Source: Klebsiella pneumoniae
GTDB taxonomy: Bacteria > Pseudomonadota > Gammaproteobacteria > Pseudomonadales > UBA5518
DNA: 64,000 nucleotides
NCBI GenBank assembly: GCA_945862145.1
Contig: CAMAXE010000008.1
Span: 62,001-126,000 of the forward strand
Direction: 5' to 3'
In this document: positions 1 to 8,661 of the stretch, piece by piece
How positions within the stretch are numbered: the stretch's first letter is position 1
Layout of the letters: each line of letters begins with the position of its first letter
The notes under the pieces: generated by a model
Seen by the model: the letters and a program-made list of their open reading frames with translations, nothing else
The model's database searches: none
What the model was told of the DNA's origin: nothing
Position numbers and translations under genes: made by a program

Positions 1-1
1 T

Positions 2-790
2 GGACAGGCTATCCACGTCGGCGAGGAAGTTGGCGTACCCCTGTGGGCGCAAGCGGTGTCGAAGGCCAGAGAGCGTGACAGGTGGATGGTCCATGCCGCG
101 CCGGCCCTGTTGGAGCACTTCGGCAATTGCGGTGCCGCTATCGATTCAGATCGTACGCTCAGCCTCGATACCGAAATCCGCTTCCACCTCACGCCCAAAG
201 TCCATCAATGGGTCGCAGGGCTACTGGGAAGAGCCCCTGCGGCCTCGCTCTCGCCCTTGGGTGACGAGTTGTTCGCGGGTGGACATCGGTTTCTCGTTAC
301 GCGTGATCTCTCTGTCGCGAAAGCCTATTTGCACGAGCGCTATGAGGGGGCCCGAGAGGCGCGCTACGGAATGCTTGCGTCTTCCAAAGACAAGTGGCTG
401 CCGGGGTTCGGTGTCGACAATACCTTCCAGACCACCAAGCGGTTGAAGGTAGGAGCCTGGTACAACTCGAAACCGGGTAGCGAGGATTCCTGCTGCGCGC
501 TGCAGACCGTGGCCACCGAATTCGCCTCGCAGGGGCTTGAACTGGACTGCGCGTTGCTGGCTTGGGGATCTGACCTGCTGTGGACCGAGACAGGTTGGAC
601 GATTCGATACTCCGGCGGCACCAGAAGCCCGCTGCGCGACCCGCTTGCCGTCCGGAAGAATGTGTATCGGGTGCTGCTCACGCGCGGACGGGATGGGACG
701 GTGATATTTGTGCCGCCTGATGAGAGGATGGACGAAACGTACGCCCGATTGATCTCGTCAGGAGTATCTCCCCTGGATCCTGATCGCTGA
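2..790 (+). CDS. DUF2075 (Schlafen group 3-like) protein, C-terminal part
   Basis: The reading frame is open from base 2 to the stop at 790, so this is the 3' end of a gene that begins outside the window; the GTG at 56 given by the ORF track is internal. The visible part starts with GQAIHVGEEVG, and later shows QGLELDCALLAWGSDLLW and NVYRVLLTRGRDGTVIFVPP. These match the C-terminal segment of the DUF2075 / Schlafen group 3-like helicase-related ATPase family, where the final RVLLTRxRxG element is the SF1-type motif VI arginine region. The Walker motifs would lie upstream and cannot be checked. Such proteins often sit in defence or mobile islands. Family call is fairly safe; cellular role is not known. 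Confidence 0.8.
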   Translation, partial: GQAIHVGEEVGVPLWAQAVSKARERDRWMVHAAPALLEHFGNCGAAIDSDRTLSLDTEIRFHLTPKVHQWVAGLLGRAPAASLSPLGDELFAGGHRFLVTRDLSVAKAYLHERYEGAREARYGMLASSKDKWLPGFGVDNTFQTTKRLKVGAWYNSKPGSEDSCCALQTVATEFASQGLELDCALLAWGSDLLWTETGWTIRYSGGTRSPLRDPLAVRKNVYRVLLTRGRDGTVIFVPPDERMDETYARLISSGVSPLDPDR

Positions 791-822
791 CTCAATTCTG
801 ATGGTCTGAAGGCTGCTGCTTG

Positions 823-1701
823 TCAGCAGTAGACCTCGGAAGATGGTGACGGCTGGCCTCTGAGGCATACAGGTTGAACCGAGGCATCAGATGAATCGGA
901 ACGATAAGCGCGTTTTCTGCGGTAAGTGACGGGTATCTCTCTCTTTCTCCGCGCACACGTTACGGCACGGGGACGCTGTTCGAGCTTAGGCGTCGAAGCG
1001 GTAACATCGATGTGCCCTGTCGTTGGGGCGTCCAAAGGCTCGACAGGCTCGGGTCTGCGTGAACGTGCCGCTTTTTCGATCGCTTCCTCGCGCCCGGTTC
1101 GACCCGGAATCGAGGCTTTTGGTTCAGGGCGTGGCACCGAGAGATGAACTGAAGATTCCGCTATGAACGTTGCGAGTATCGATCCATCTTCTCGGTCGTA
1201 TTTGAAGCGGTACTGGTCCCCACGTGCATCCGTCACCGCACCCTTGGCTTTGCTGAGAGAAGCCTCATTCGCGAACGCGCTTGCGTAGCGTAGGTGTTCA
1301 AGAAGGTCTTTCATTGCTTCCGGTTTGTGGTGCTGCAGCAGTCGTGTCCCGGCGTGATGTGTGACACGACCCTGTAGCGCTGCGAGCGTGATAGTCGCGC
1401 CTCCGCGCCCGTCACGCCTGACGTCGAGTTGATACGTAAAGAGCCGCCTGTCCATGCCTCCGAGAAACCGGCACTGCCAAAGGAGGTTTTTCTCAATGCC
1501 GTCGTTCACGCCTATGACGAGGTGTTTCAGGGCCTTTTCGGTGAAACGCTGTATGTCCCGCAGGGATGTGATGTTGGGCAGTGTCTCGTTCAGATACAGC
1601 GTTCGGTCTGCCACATAGTCGAAAACGTTCGTCACGACACGACCGGCGTGTCTCTGGGTGTAGTCCGGAGGAATGATGTCGAGGCGGGTTCGTCTACTCA
1701 T
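823..1701 (-). CDS. hypothetical protein with basic C-terminus
   Basis: An open frame of 292 codons begins with ATG at 1701 and faces the DUF2075 gene tail to tail with a gap of about 30 bases. I do not recognise the family. The first ~190 residues look like an ordinary soluble mixed alpha/beta protein (for example DIQRFTEKALKHLVIGVNDGI). The last ~100 residues are rich in Arg, Lys, Ser and Pro and look disordered, with clusters such as CARRKREIPVTYRRKR. No signal peptide or membrane segment is visible. The neighbours on both sides are accessory-type genes, so this may belong to the same transferred segment. It could be a nucleic-acid binding protein because of the basic tail, but that is only a guess. 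Confidence 0.55.
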   Translation of the reverse strand: MSRRTRLDIIPPDYTQRHAGRVVTNVFDYVADRTLYLNETLPNITSLRDIQRFTEKALKHLVIGVNDGIEKNLLWQCRFLGGMDRRLFTYQLDVRRDGRGGATITLAALQGRVTHHAGTRLLQHHKPEAMKDLLEHLRYASAFANEASLSKAKGAVTDARGDQYRFKYDREDGSILATFIAESSVHLSVPRPEPKASIPGRTGREEAIEKAARSRRPEPVEPLDAPTTGHIDVTASTPKLEQRPRAVTCARRKREIPVTYRRKRAYRSDSSDASVQPVCLRGQPSPSSEVYC

Positions 1702-1796
1702 GGTGTTTGTTGCCCCTTCGCGTTGCGGTGAGTGAAGCCAAAAAAGGTGATTCGGAGGTCAGTGTTTGCGTGCTTGCCTGGGGCAGGCTCGGTGGA

Positions 1797-2378
1797 TCAC
1801 CACCCTCCCACCTCCTCCATCTCCACCCGATGCACCGGGCACATCGGCGGCCCGTACTGCAGATAGCGCTTCGGGATCGACAGCTGATACCCGCAGGTGC
1901 CGCAGCGCGCACGCGGCGGGTCTGCGGGGCGCGGCCGAGGGGGTTTGCGGGCGAGCGTGCCGTGGGGAAAGGGCCCGATGTCTGCGGCTATGCGCGTGAG
2001 CCGCTCTTTGAGCGCATCGCCTGCGCTCGCATACCGCATCTTTCCCTGCAGCCCCACGCTGAGCGCAATCGCCTTGAACTCCTTGCCGTGACCGTGCTTG
2101 CAGTCGTCCACGGCGTGCACCAGTTCGTGCGTCAGCACGTCCAGCACCTCGACGGGGCTGCTGAGGCTCGGCACGATGAAAATCTGGTTCAGCCCGTCAC
2201 CCGAACTTTTCGAAGGCCAGCACTCTCCGATAGTGCGGCTGCGCTGGCCGGTGGCAGGCCAGCCTACCGAGACCTTCACCTCGGGTACTTCGTGCCCCTG
2301 CGCGCGGAAGAGAGGCCGCAGGCGGTCCACGCCCGTCAGCAGCCAGTTCTCTCGGGTGGGTGAGGTGTGGCTCGGCAT
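1797..2378 (-). CDS. SprT-like zinc metalloprotease
   Basis: A 193-residue protein with the SprT-family zinc site: HELVHAVD at residues 84-91 (HExxH with Glu85 as catalytic base) followed by HGHGKEF, whose His gives the third zinc ligand. The C-terminal region has a zinc-ribbon-like set, CGTCGY (Cys159, Cys162) and MCPVH (Cys180, His183). Eukaryotic SPRTN/Spartan relatives cut DNA-protein crosslinks; bacterial members are mostly uncharacterised. It is 95 bases upstream (in its own direction) of the hypothetical gene at 823-1701 and may be co-transcribed. Its last ~25 codons have a second, isolated copy at 4436-4513. Start is the ATG at 2378. Confidence 0.8.
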   Translation of the reverse strand: MPSHTSPTRENWLLTGVDRLRPLFRAQGHEVPEVKVSVGWPATGQRSRTIGECWPSKSSGDGLNQIFIVPSLSSPVEVLDVLTHELVHAVDDCKHGHGKEFKAIALSVGLQGKMRYASAGDALKERLTRIAADIGPFPHGTLARKPPRPRPADPPRARCGTCGYQLSIPKRYLQYGPPMCPVHRVEMEEVGGW

Positions 2379-2742
2379 GTCTGCGCTCCGGCGTTGTGTC
2401 GGGCGGCAGTATTCGCGGGGTGAGCCTCACCAGATGAGACTCGGTACGGCGTGATCAGGCCGGCTAGCGGTCGCCAGCACCATTCACGCGCGCCCGTCTC
2501 TTCGAGGGCGCCAACGATATTCGAGTCGGTTTTGAAGTTGCCGCGGTGCCAGGTGCCCTTTTGCTGCACCGAAGCAGAGTGGTGCAACTGTCGGTGGTAG
2601 TTCTATGCGACACCCATTGCTACACCCATTTACACCCAATTCGTCAGGGTCGGATGCCGGCCCTTCCCGGCCTGGATGGCCATGGTGAATTCGCGATCGG
2701 TGTGGCCTGCTGCTGCGTCGTGAGTGAGGCTTGCCTTGGCTG
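2379..2742. other. intergenic stretch with three CACCCA repeats
   Basis: No convincing gene lies here; the ORFs reported are low-complexity shadows. Three CACCCA hexamers occur at about 2611, 2623 and 2633, roughly one helical turn apart (ACACCCA in two of them). Short phased repeats of this type are often seen next to integrases or attachment sites, but no integrase gene is present. The stretch separates the accessory SprT/hypothetical/DUF2075 genes from the conserved FAD oxidoreductase. Confidence 0.35.
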
Positions 2743-4347
2743 TCAGCAAAGCCCCCGCGCCACCGCCTCCGCCACCTTGATCCCGTCAACCCCGGCCGAG
2801 AGTATCCCGCCCGCGTAACCCGCCCCTTCGCCGCAGGGGTAGAGGCCACGCACGTTTAGGCTCTGCAAGGATTCCGCATCGCGTGTGATGCGCACCGGCG
2901 AGGAGGTGCGGCTCTCGATGCCGGTGAGCACTGCATCTGCGCTGTCAAAGCCGCGGATCTGTTTGCCGAAGGCGGACAAGGCCTCGCGGATGGCCTCGAT
3001 GGCGTAAGCCGGCAGTGCCTCCGACAGATCACCAAGCAGCACGCCCGGCGTGTACGAGGGCATCACATCACCGAGCTGCGTGGAGCGCACGCCGCGCAGG
3101 AAGTCACCCACCAGTTGGCCGGGGGCGCAGTAGTTGCTGCCGCCCAGCACATAGGCCGTAGATTCCAGCTGTTCCTGCAAGGCGATGCCGGCGAGTGGCC
3201 CGCCCGGGAAGTCTTCTTCGGGGTTGATGCCCACCACGATGCCGGCATTGGCATTGCGCTCGGTGCGCGAGTACTGGCTCATGCCATTGGTGACCACGCG
3301 CCCAGGCTCGGAGGTGGCCGCAACCACCGTGCCGCCCGGGCACATGCAAAAACTGTAAACCGCGCGGCCGTTGCGTGCGTGGTGCACGAGTTTGTAGTCA
3401 GCGGCGCCGAGTTCAGGGTGCCCGGCAAAACGGCCAAGGCGCGCGGTATCGATAAGCGATTGCGGATGCTCGATCCGGAAGCCGATCGCAAAGGGCTTTG
3501 CCTCCAGGAACACGCCTCTTCGTTCGAGCATGCGCAGCGTGTCGCGAGAGCTGTGCCCCAGCGCCAGCACCACGTGGCGGCTGTGCAGGATCTCGCCGCC
3601 CTCGAGCGCCACGCCCGCCACCTCGCCCTGCTCGATCAGCAGATCAGTTACCTTCCTTTCGAAGCGCACTTCGCCGCCCAGCGCGATGATTTCCTCGCGC
3701 ATCGCGGCCACCACGCCGGTGAGCCGGAAGGTGCCGATGTGCGGCTTGCTCACGTGGAGGATTTCCGGCGGTGCGCCAGCGCGCACGAACTCGTGCATCA
3801 CTTTGCGGCCGTAGAACTTCGGGTCCTTGATCTGGCTGTAGAGCTTGCCGTCGGAAAACAGGCCGGCGCCACCCTCGCCGAACTGCACATTTGATTCCGG
3901 AATGAGCGTGTTCTTGCGCCACAGCGCCCAGGTGTCGCGGGTGCGGCGGCGCACATCGCGACCGCGCTCCAGTACGATCGGCTTGAAGCCCATTTGCGCC
4001 AGCAGGAGCGCCGCGAACAGCCCGCAGGGGCCGAAGCCCACGATGATCGGCCGTTCTTTCAGCTGTGCCGGCGCCTGCGCCACGGTGTGATAGGCCGTAT
4101 CCGGTGCGGGGCCGATGTGGCGGTCGTCTGCAAAGCGCCGCAGTACGGCAGCTTCATCGCGCACGCTGACATCGACGATGCAGACAAAGAAGATGCCGGT
4201 GTTTTTCTTGCGCGCGTCGTAGCTGCGTTTGAAGAGGGTGAAGTCGAGGAGTTTGTCCTCGGCAATGGCCAGGCGTTTCACGATGGCCTGGCGCAGCGCC
4301 TCGGGCGGGTAGTCGAGCGGCAGCGGCAATTCGGTAATTCGTATCAC
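2743..4347 (-). CDS. FAD-dependent oxidoreductase (COG2509-like)
   Basis: The protein is 534 residues from the GTG at 4347 (VIRITELPLPLDYP). The ORF track extends 100 codons further into a REP array, and that extension is repeat-derived and not protein-like. The N-terminal ~90 residues form a ferredoxin-like cap typical of this family, followed by the dinucleotide fold IIVGFGPCGLFAALLLA and ERGRDVRRRTRD. The end has GLYPCGEGAGYAGGI, the FAD-binding C-terminal motif shared with HI0933/YhiN-like flavoproteins. Members are widespread cytosolic flavoproteins of unknown substrate. The upstream region was rebuilt by repeats: a SprT 3' scrap and a REP array lie directly before the start. Function beyond FAD binding is unknown. 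Confidence 0.88.
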   Translation of the reverse strand: MIRITELPLPLDYPPEALRQAIVKRLAIAEDKLLDFTLFKRSYDARKKNTGIFFVCIVDVSVRDEAAVLRRFADDRHIGPAPDTAYHTVAQAPAQLKERPIIVGFGPCGLFAALLLAQMGFKPIVLERGRDVRRRTRDTWALWRKNTLIPESNVQFGEGGAGLFSDGKLYSQIKDPKFYGRKVMHEFVRAGAPPEILHVSKPHIGTFRLTGVVAAMREEIIALGGEVRFERKVTDLLIEQGEVAGVALEGGEILHSRHVVLALGHSSRDTLRMLERRGVFLEAKPFAIGFRIEHPQSLIDTARLGRFAGHPELGAADYKLVHHARNGRAVYSFCMCPGGTVVAATSEPGRVVTNGMSQYSRTERNANAGIVVGINPEEDFPGGPLAGIALQEQLESTAYVLGGSNYCAPGQLVGDFLRGVRSTQLGDVMPSYTPGVLLGDLSEALPAYAIEAIREALSAFGKQIRGFDSADAVLTGIESRTSSPVRITRDAESLQSLNVRGLYPCGEGAGYAGGILSAGVDGIKVAEAVARGLC

Positions 4348-4435
4348 GGTCCGGGTCCTGGCCGGTGTATCCGGCAGAGGGTGGAGGAGCTGCCATTCTA
4401 GCCCGGGGCGCCGTGGTGACGGGGTCTGATCATGA

Positions 4436-4513
4436 TCACCAAATGCCCAGTCCTTCCATCTCCATCCGGTGGACCGGACACATCGGCGGCGCCAGATGCA
4501 GGTAGCGGGCGTG
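4436..4513 (-). pseudogene. isolated copy of the SprT-like gene 3' end
   Basis: Read on the minus strand this piece encodes RYLHLAPPMCPVHRMEMEGL and stops at 4436. It is clearly homologous to the end of the SprT-like protein at 1797-2378 (RYLQYGPPMCPVHRVEMEEV). The DNA also aligns over about 55 bases with roughly 80 percent identity by eye. No HExxH domain precedes it; instead the frame runs into REP repeats. It is therefore a truncated remnant or duplicated tail, not a functional gene. Confidence 0.7.
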
Positions 4514-4529
4514 GGCGCGGCGCGTAATA

Positions 4530-5010
4530 AAGGCTGGTCGCGGGCATGGCCCGCTCGTACCCGGGAACCCGCGCGTCGCCTGCTGTAGGAGCGCGCCATG
4601 CGCGCGATATGGGTGGTGCGCTGGCAGAATCGGCTGGTCGCGGGCATGGCCCGCTCGTACCCGGGAAGGCGCGCGTCGCCTGCTGTAGGAGCGCGCTATG
4701 CGCGCGATATGGGTGGTGCGCTGGCAGAATCGGCTGGTCGCGGGCATGGCCCGCTCCTACTCGGGAGCGCGCGCGTCGTCTGCTGTAGGAGCGCGCCATG
4801 CGCGCGATATGGGTGGTGCGCTGGCAGAATCGGTTGATCGCGGGCATGGCCCGCTCCTACTCGGGAACGCGCGTTGTGTGTTGTAGGAGCGCGCCATGCG
4901 CGCGATATGGGTGGTGCGCTGACAGAATCGGCTGATCGCGGGCATGGCCCGCTCCTACTCGGGAACGCGCGCGTCGTCTGCTGTAGGAGCGCGCCATGCG
5001 CGCGACCTGC
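4530..5010. repeat. REPIN-like tandem array, ~100 bp period
   Basis: About 4.5 tandem copies of a ~100-bp unit. Each unit holds two REP-like palindromes in opposite orientation: TGTAGGAGCGCGCCATGCGC and, inverted, TCGCGGGCATGGCCCGCTC. The direct-orientation element starts at about 4584, 4684, 4784, 4882 and 4982. Paired inverted REPs are the REPIN/BIME architecture, mobilised in trans by REP-associated tyrosine transposases (RAYT). No RAYT gene is in the window. The several ORFs reported across this array on both strands are repeat artefacts. Confidence 0.9.
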
Positions 5011-5077
5011 ATGCTGTGCTTGGCCTGATCCTTCGCAGCCGCTACAGTCCTCGCATATCCCGCTCCGGACATATCCC

Positions 5078-5692
5078 ATGCCGTCTTTTCCCAGACGTTC
5101 GTTTGTTGGTTTTGCCCTGCGCCTCGGCGCCATGCTGGGGCTGTCGCGGGTGCTGCCGGCCTCGGCGGCCGGCGGCATCATTGCCACGGATGCCACCGCG
5201 CCTTTCGATGCAGCCTTGCTCGATGCGCTGGGCGCTGCGGTGCTGCCCTCGGAGCTGGGAGAGCCGGGCAGGGCGGCGGCGCTGCGGCGTTTCAGTGTGT
5301 GGATCGCGGGCTATGTGCCCGGCGCCGAGCTGAACCATCCGTATCCCGCCGCGCCGGTGAGCCAGCTGCCGGCCTCGCCGCTCGCCGCGTGGCAGGGGCA
5401 GCTGCAGGCGCTGGATGCCGCGGCGCGCGCGCAGGCGCCGGGCGGTTTCGCGACGCTGGAGGTGCCCGCGCGCCAGGCGCTGCTGGCGCAGGCCTTTGAG
5501 GCCGTTAAGGGCCCCGATCTCCCGCTACCCATCGATGCGCAGCACGTGGCGCTAGGGCTGATGACGCATTTCTTCCAGTCGCCGCAGGGCACGGATCTTT
5601 GCTACCGCGCGGCCATCGGCAAGGCCATGTGCCGTCCGCTGGAGGACCTTCCCCACGCGCCGCGCGCGCTGCGTCCGGAGGATCTGGTATGA
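5078..5692 (+). CDS. gluconate 2-dehydrogenase subunit 3 family protein
   Basis: The start is the ATG at 5078 (MPSFPRRSFVGFALRLGAML), giving 204 residues; the ORF-track start lies inside the REP array. The leader has a twin-arginine-like RRSF followed by a hydrophobic stretch and SAA, so Tat export is likely. The body matches the small subunit family of membrane-bound gluconate 2-dehydrogenase, which pairs with a GMC flavoprotein. The GMC gene follows with a 4-base ATGA overlap, so the two are translationally coupled and probably form one periplasmic complex. The usual third partner, a multihaem cytochrome c, is not adjacent. Substrate is unknown. Confidence 0.8.
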   Translation: MPSFPRRSFVGFALRLGAMLGLSRVLPASAAGGIIATDATAPFDAALLDALGAAVLPSELGEPGRAAALRRFSVWIAGYVPGAELNHPYPAAPVSQLPASPLAAWQGQLQALDAAARAQAPGGFATLEVPARQALLAQAFEAVKGPDLPLPIDAQHVALGLMTHFFQSPQGTDLCYRAAIGKAMCRPLEDLPHAPRALRPEDLV

Positions 5693-7278
5693 GCGCGCGC
5701 GTGGTGGAGTGCGATGTCTGCATCATCGGCTCGGGCATTTCGGCTGCCATGGTGGCCGAGCGCCTGGTGCGCGATGGCAAGCGCAACATCGTGGTGCTCG
5801 AGGCCGGCGCCGAGCAGCCCGGGCCGCTGGAGTTCGCGCGGCTGCGCCAGCGCAACCTCGATTACGGCGAGAGCCCCTGGCCCAAGGACCACATCGACGG
5901 CATGTACGTTGATGGCATGCAGAGCCCCACGCAGTGCGTGGGCGGTATGGCCATGCACTGGGGTGGTGTGACGCCGCGGTTTTCACCGGAGGATTTCCGC
6001 CAGCGCTCCGCCTGTGGCGTGGGTACGGACTGGCCTATCAGCTACGAGGAACTCGATCCGTTTTATCAGGAAGCCGAAGAGCTGATCGGCATTGGCGGCG
6101 AGCAGGGCCCGCCGGAACTCGACCCGCGCGGCAAGCCCTTCCCCATGCCCGCGCTACCGCTCAACTACAACCTGCTGCAGTACCGCGAGTGGGCCGCCAA
6201 GGCGGGCATTCCGATGTGGAGCCAGCCCTCTGCAAAGCTCACGGTGGCACGCCCCGACGACGGCCGCGCGTCCTGCTGCCGCAGCGACACCTGCGACCCC
6301 ATCTGCCCCACCGGCGCCAAGTACTCCCCCGACATGACGTGGCGGCGGCTGCGTGCCTCGGGCCACGTTACCTTGCACGCCAACACCGTGGTGCGGCGGC
6401 TGCACACCGCACCGGACAGCGAGCGCATCGAGCGCGTGGTGACGGTGAGCGCAGGGCAGGAAACGGAGTACCTCGCCAAGACCTTCGTGGTGGCCGCAGG
6501 CTATCTGTGGAGCAGCCATCTTCTGCTGCTTTCCGCCGATGCGCGGCATCCGCAGGGGCTCGCCAATTCCTCGGGGCTGGTGGGCAAGTACATCACCGGT
6601 CACCGTAACGTGAGCGCACGTATCGCGCTGCCAATCCGCCTGTTCCCGGGCATGCAGGAGCAGCATTCGCTGGTCAGCAAGTTCTTCATGCGCAAGCCGC
6701 GCACCGATAAATACCTGCGCCACGATCTGCGTGTCTGGGAAGACACCGTGGGCCGCCTGCCGCGCCTGCGCGATGACGCCGGCAAGCTCCTGATGGGCGA
6801 TGCGCTGCTCGCCGACTGGCGCGCCCGCACCGACACCGAATCCACCGCCCGCGTGCGTGGCTATTACGACGTCATCCCCGCCAGGAACAGCGAGATCACA
6901 CTGGATGCCTCGCGCCGTACGCCCTTCGGCGATCCGCTCGCGCGCCTGCAATTGCGCGACGATCCGGTGTCTGCGGAGCTGCGTGGCTACAGCGAGCAGC
7001 GGCTCGCGGAGTTGATGGCCGATATGGCGCGTGCTGGCAACGGCCGCGTGATCGCCTCCGCTACCGACGCCTTTCAGGACCATCCCGGTGGCGGCTGCCG
7101 CATGGGCAAGGACCCGGCGAGCAGCGTGGTCGATCGCCACGGCCGCAGCCACGATCACCAGAATCTTTTCGTGGTGGGTGCGCCCACGCTGGTGTCCTCG
7201 GGTTGCGCTAACGGCACGCTCACTTTCAGTGCGCTGTCCTTGATGGCTGCAGCCGAGATCGCGCGAGCGCTGTCCTGA
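5689..7278 (+). CDS. GMC-family flavoprotein dehydrogenase, large subunit
   Basis: A 529-residue protein from the ATG at 5689, overlapping the stop of the subunit-3 gene. It opens with the FAD dinucleotide fold CDVCIIGSGISAAMVAERL. Near the end are FQDHPGGGCRMG and NLFVVGAPTLVSSGCANGT, the GMC C-terminal signature carrying the active-site His and Asn region. A cysteine-rich insert (SCCRSDTCDPICPTGAKY, around residue 200) is typical of gluconate/2-ketogluconate dehydrogenase large subunits and may hold an iron-sulfur cluster, as in some FAD-GDH/fructose dehydrogenase relatives. It would be co-exported with the Tat-bearing small subunit, oxidise an alcohol or polyol, and pass electrons to the respiratory chain. 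The substrate cannot be named. Confidence 0.85.
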   Translation: MSARVVECDVCIIGSGISAAMVAERLVRDGKRNIVVLEAGAEQPGPLEFARLRQRNLDYGESPWPKDHIDGMYVDGMQSPTQCVGGMAMHWGGVTPRFSPEDFRQRSACGVGTDWPISYEELDPFYQEAEELIGIGGEQGPPELDPRGKPFPMPALPLNYNLLQYREWAAKAGIPMWSQPSAKLTVARPDDGRASCCRSDTCDPICPTGAKYSPDMTWRRLRASGHVTLHANTVVRRLHTAPDSERIERVVTVSAGQETEYLAKTFVVAAGYLWSSHLLLLSADARHPQGLANSSGLVGKYITGHRNVSARIALPIRLFPGMQEQHSLVSKFFMRKPRTDKYLRHDLRVWEDTVGRLPRLRDDAGKLLMGDALLADWRARTDTESTARVRGYYDVIPARNSEITLDASRRTPFGDPLARLQLRDDPVSAELRGYSEQRLAELMADMARAGNGRVIASATDAFQDHPGGGCRMGKDPASSVVDRHGRSHDHQNLFVVGAPTLVSSGCANGTLTFSALSLMAAAEIARALS

Positions 7279-7430
7279 GGCAGGGGGCAGTGCGGTGGTC
7301 GCATTACTGATCACGCCGGGGTCGGAACACGGCTGCTCGCAAGTATCATGACGCGCGGCGCGAGCCGGCCCCTTTCGTTCGTCCTGATGCATTCGCTTCG
7401 CATTTTTACATCTGTAACCCGGAGAGACTC

Positions 7431-8576
7431 ATGAGCAACACGCACCCGCTGCGGGGACTGCAACTGCAATCCCTGATCCGCCCCGAGGGCGAACTGGAGC
7501 TCGCGCTGGTTCAAGTGGATACGCCCGAGCCCGGTCCCAACGAGATCGTGCTGCGCATCGAGGCCGCGCCGATCAATCCCTCCGACATCGGGCTGTTGTT
7601 CGGCGCCGCGGACCTGGCCACCGCCAAGGGCGTGCTGATCGACGGCCATCCGGCGCTGCGTGTGGCCGTGCCCGAGCGTGGCATGCGGGCGATGGCGCCG
7701 CGGGTGGGCATGGCCATTCCCTGCGGCAATGAGGGCGCCGGCACGGTGGTGCGCGCGGGCTCCTCGCCCGAGGCGCAGGCGCTGCTCGGCCGCACTGTGG
7801 CCGGCATCGGGGGCGGCGGCATGTACGCCCAGTACCGCTGCCTGCGGCTCGATCAATGCCTGCCGCTGCCCGCCGGCGCCACGGCGGAGCAGGGCGCCTC
7901 CTGCTTCGTGAACCCGCTTACCGCGCTCGGCATGGTCGAGACGATGAAACTCGAGGGCCATCGCGCATTGGTGCACACGGCTGCTGCCTCCAACCTCGGC
8001 CAGATGCTGAACCGCATCTGCCTCAAAGACGGCATCGAGCTGGTGAACATCGTGCGCAAGCCCGAGCAGGCAGAGCTCCTGCGCGCGCAGGGCGCGAAGC
8101 ACGTCTGCTCCACCGACTCGCCCGCGTTCATGGAAGAACTGACCGAGGCGCTGGCCCTAACCGGCGCCACTATCGCCTTCGATGCCATCGGCGGCGGTAA
8201 GCTCGCCGGCCAGATCCTCGCCTGCATGGAGACTGCCATCGCCCGCACGGCCACCGAGTTCAGCCGTTACGGCTCTAACGTGTTGAAGCAGGTCTACATC
8301 TACGGCGGGCTGGATCTCTCGCCCACCGAGATCACGCGCAGCTTCGGGATGTGCTGGGGCGTGGGCGGCTGGCTGCTGTTTCCCTTTCTGAACCGTGTCG
8401 GGCCGGCGGTGACCGCCGCCCTCAAGCAGCGGGTGGCCGATGAGCTGCTCACCACCTTTGGCAGCCACTACGCCCGCCGTATCCCGCTTGCGGGCACCGT
8501 GGATCCGGCCGAGGTGGCGGTCTATGCGCAGCGCGCCACGGGCACCAAGTTCCTGATCGAACCCGCATCGCCCTGA
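7431..8576 (+). CDS. MDR-superfamily alcohol dehydrogenase / quinone reductase-like
   Basis: 381 residues starting at ATG 7431 after GGAGAGAC (good ribosome site). The N-terminal part (PGPNEIVLRIEAAPINPSDIG) is the GroES-like fold of zinc-independent medium-chain reductases; the middle has HTAAASNLGQMLNRICLKDG, the NAD(P) Rossmann segment, then FDAIGGGKLAGQIL. The structural-zinc cysteine quartet is absent. Members reduce quinones, enals or enoyl compounds using NADPH. It stands alone between the GMC operon and the TonB receptor, each with its own intergenic gap. The exact substrate is unknown. Confidence 0.8.
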   Translation: MSNTHPLRGLQLQSLIRPEGELELALVQVDTPEPGPNEIVLRIEAAPINPSDIGLLFGAADLATAKGVLIDGHPALRVAVPERGMRAMAPRVGMAIPCGNEGAGTVVRAGSSPEAQALLGRTVAGIGGGGMYAQYRCLRLDQCLPLPAGATAEQGASCFVNPLTALGMVETMKLEGHRALVHTAAASNLGQMLNRICLKDGIELVNIVRKPEQAELLRAQGAKHVCSTDSPAFMEELTEALALTGATIAFDAIGGGKLAGQILACMETAIARTATEFSRYGSNVLKQVYIYGGLDLSPTEITRSFGMCWGVGGWLLFPFLNRVGPAVTAALKQRVADELLTTFGSHYARRIPLAGTVDPAEVAVYAQRATGTKFLIEPASP

Positions 8577-8589
8577 GGATCGGCCGGCA

Positions 8590-8600
8590 GGGGGGGGGGG
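8590..8600 (+). repeat. 11-G homopolymer upstream of TonB receptor
   Basis: Eleven consecutive G residues lie in the 85-base gap between the MDR gene and the TonB-dependent receptor start at 8662. A weak promoter can be read just after it: GAGACA near 8600 as a -35 and TAGACT near 8622 as a -10. A slippage-prone tract next to a promoter of a surface receptor is a classic arrangement for phase variation, but no length polymorphism can be judged from one sequence. Confidence 0.6.
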
Positions 8601-8661
8601 AGACAAACGGCGCGCTGCTGGCTAGACTCCAGAAAACCGCACTGAACGAGGAATAAGCAAC

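Noticed and set aside
2484-2849. 121-codon minus ORF before the FAD gene
   Set aside because: Overlaps the end of the FAD gene in another frame and shows no protein-like pattern.
4398-5196. Several ORFs on both strands rich in Arg, Ala and His
   Set aside because: All are read-through of the 100-bp REPIN array.
6154-7392. 412-codon minus-strand ORF opposite the GMC gene
   Set aside because: Antisense shadow in GC-rich DNA; the GMC protein on the plus strand has clear family motifs.
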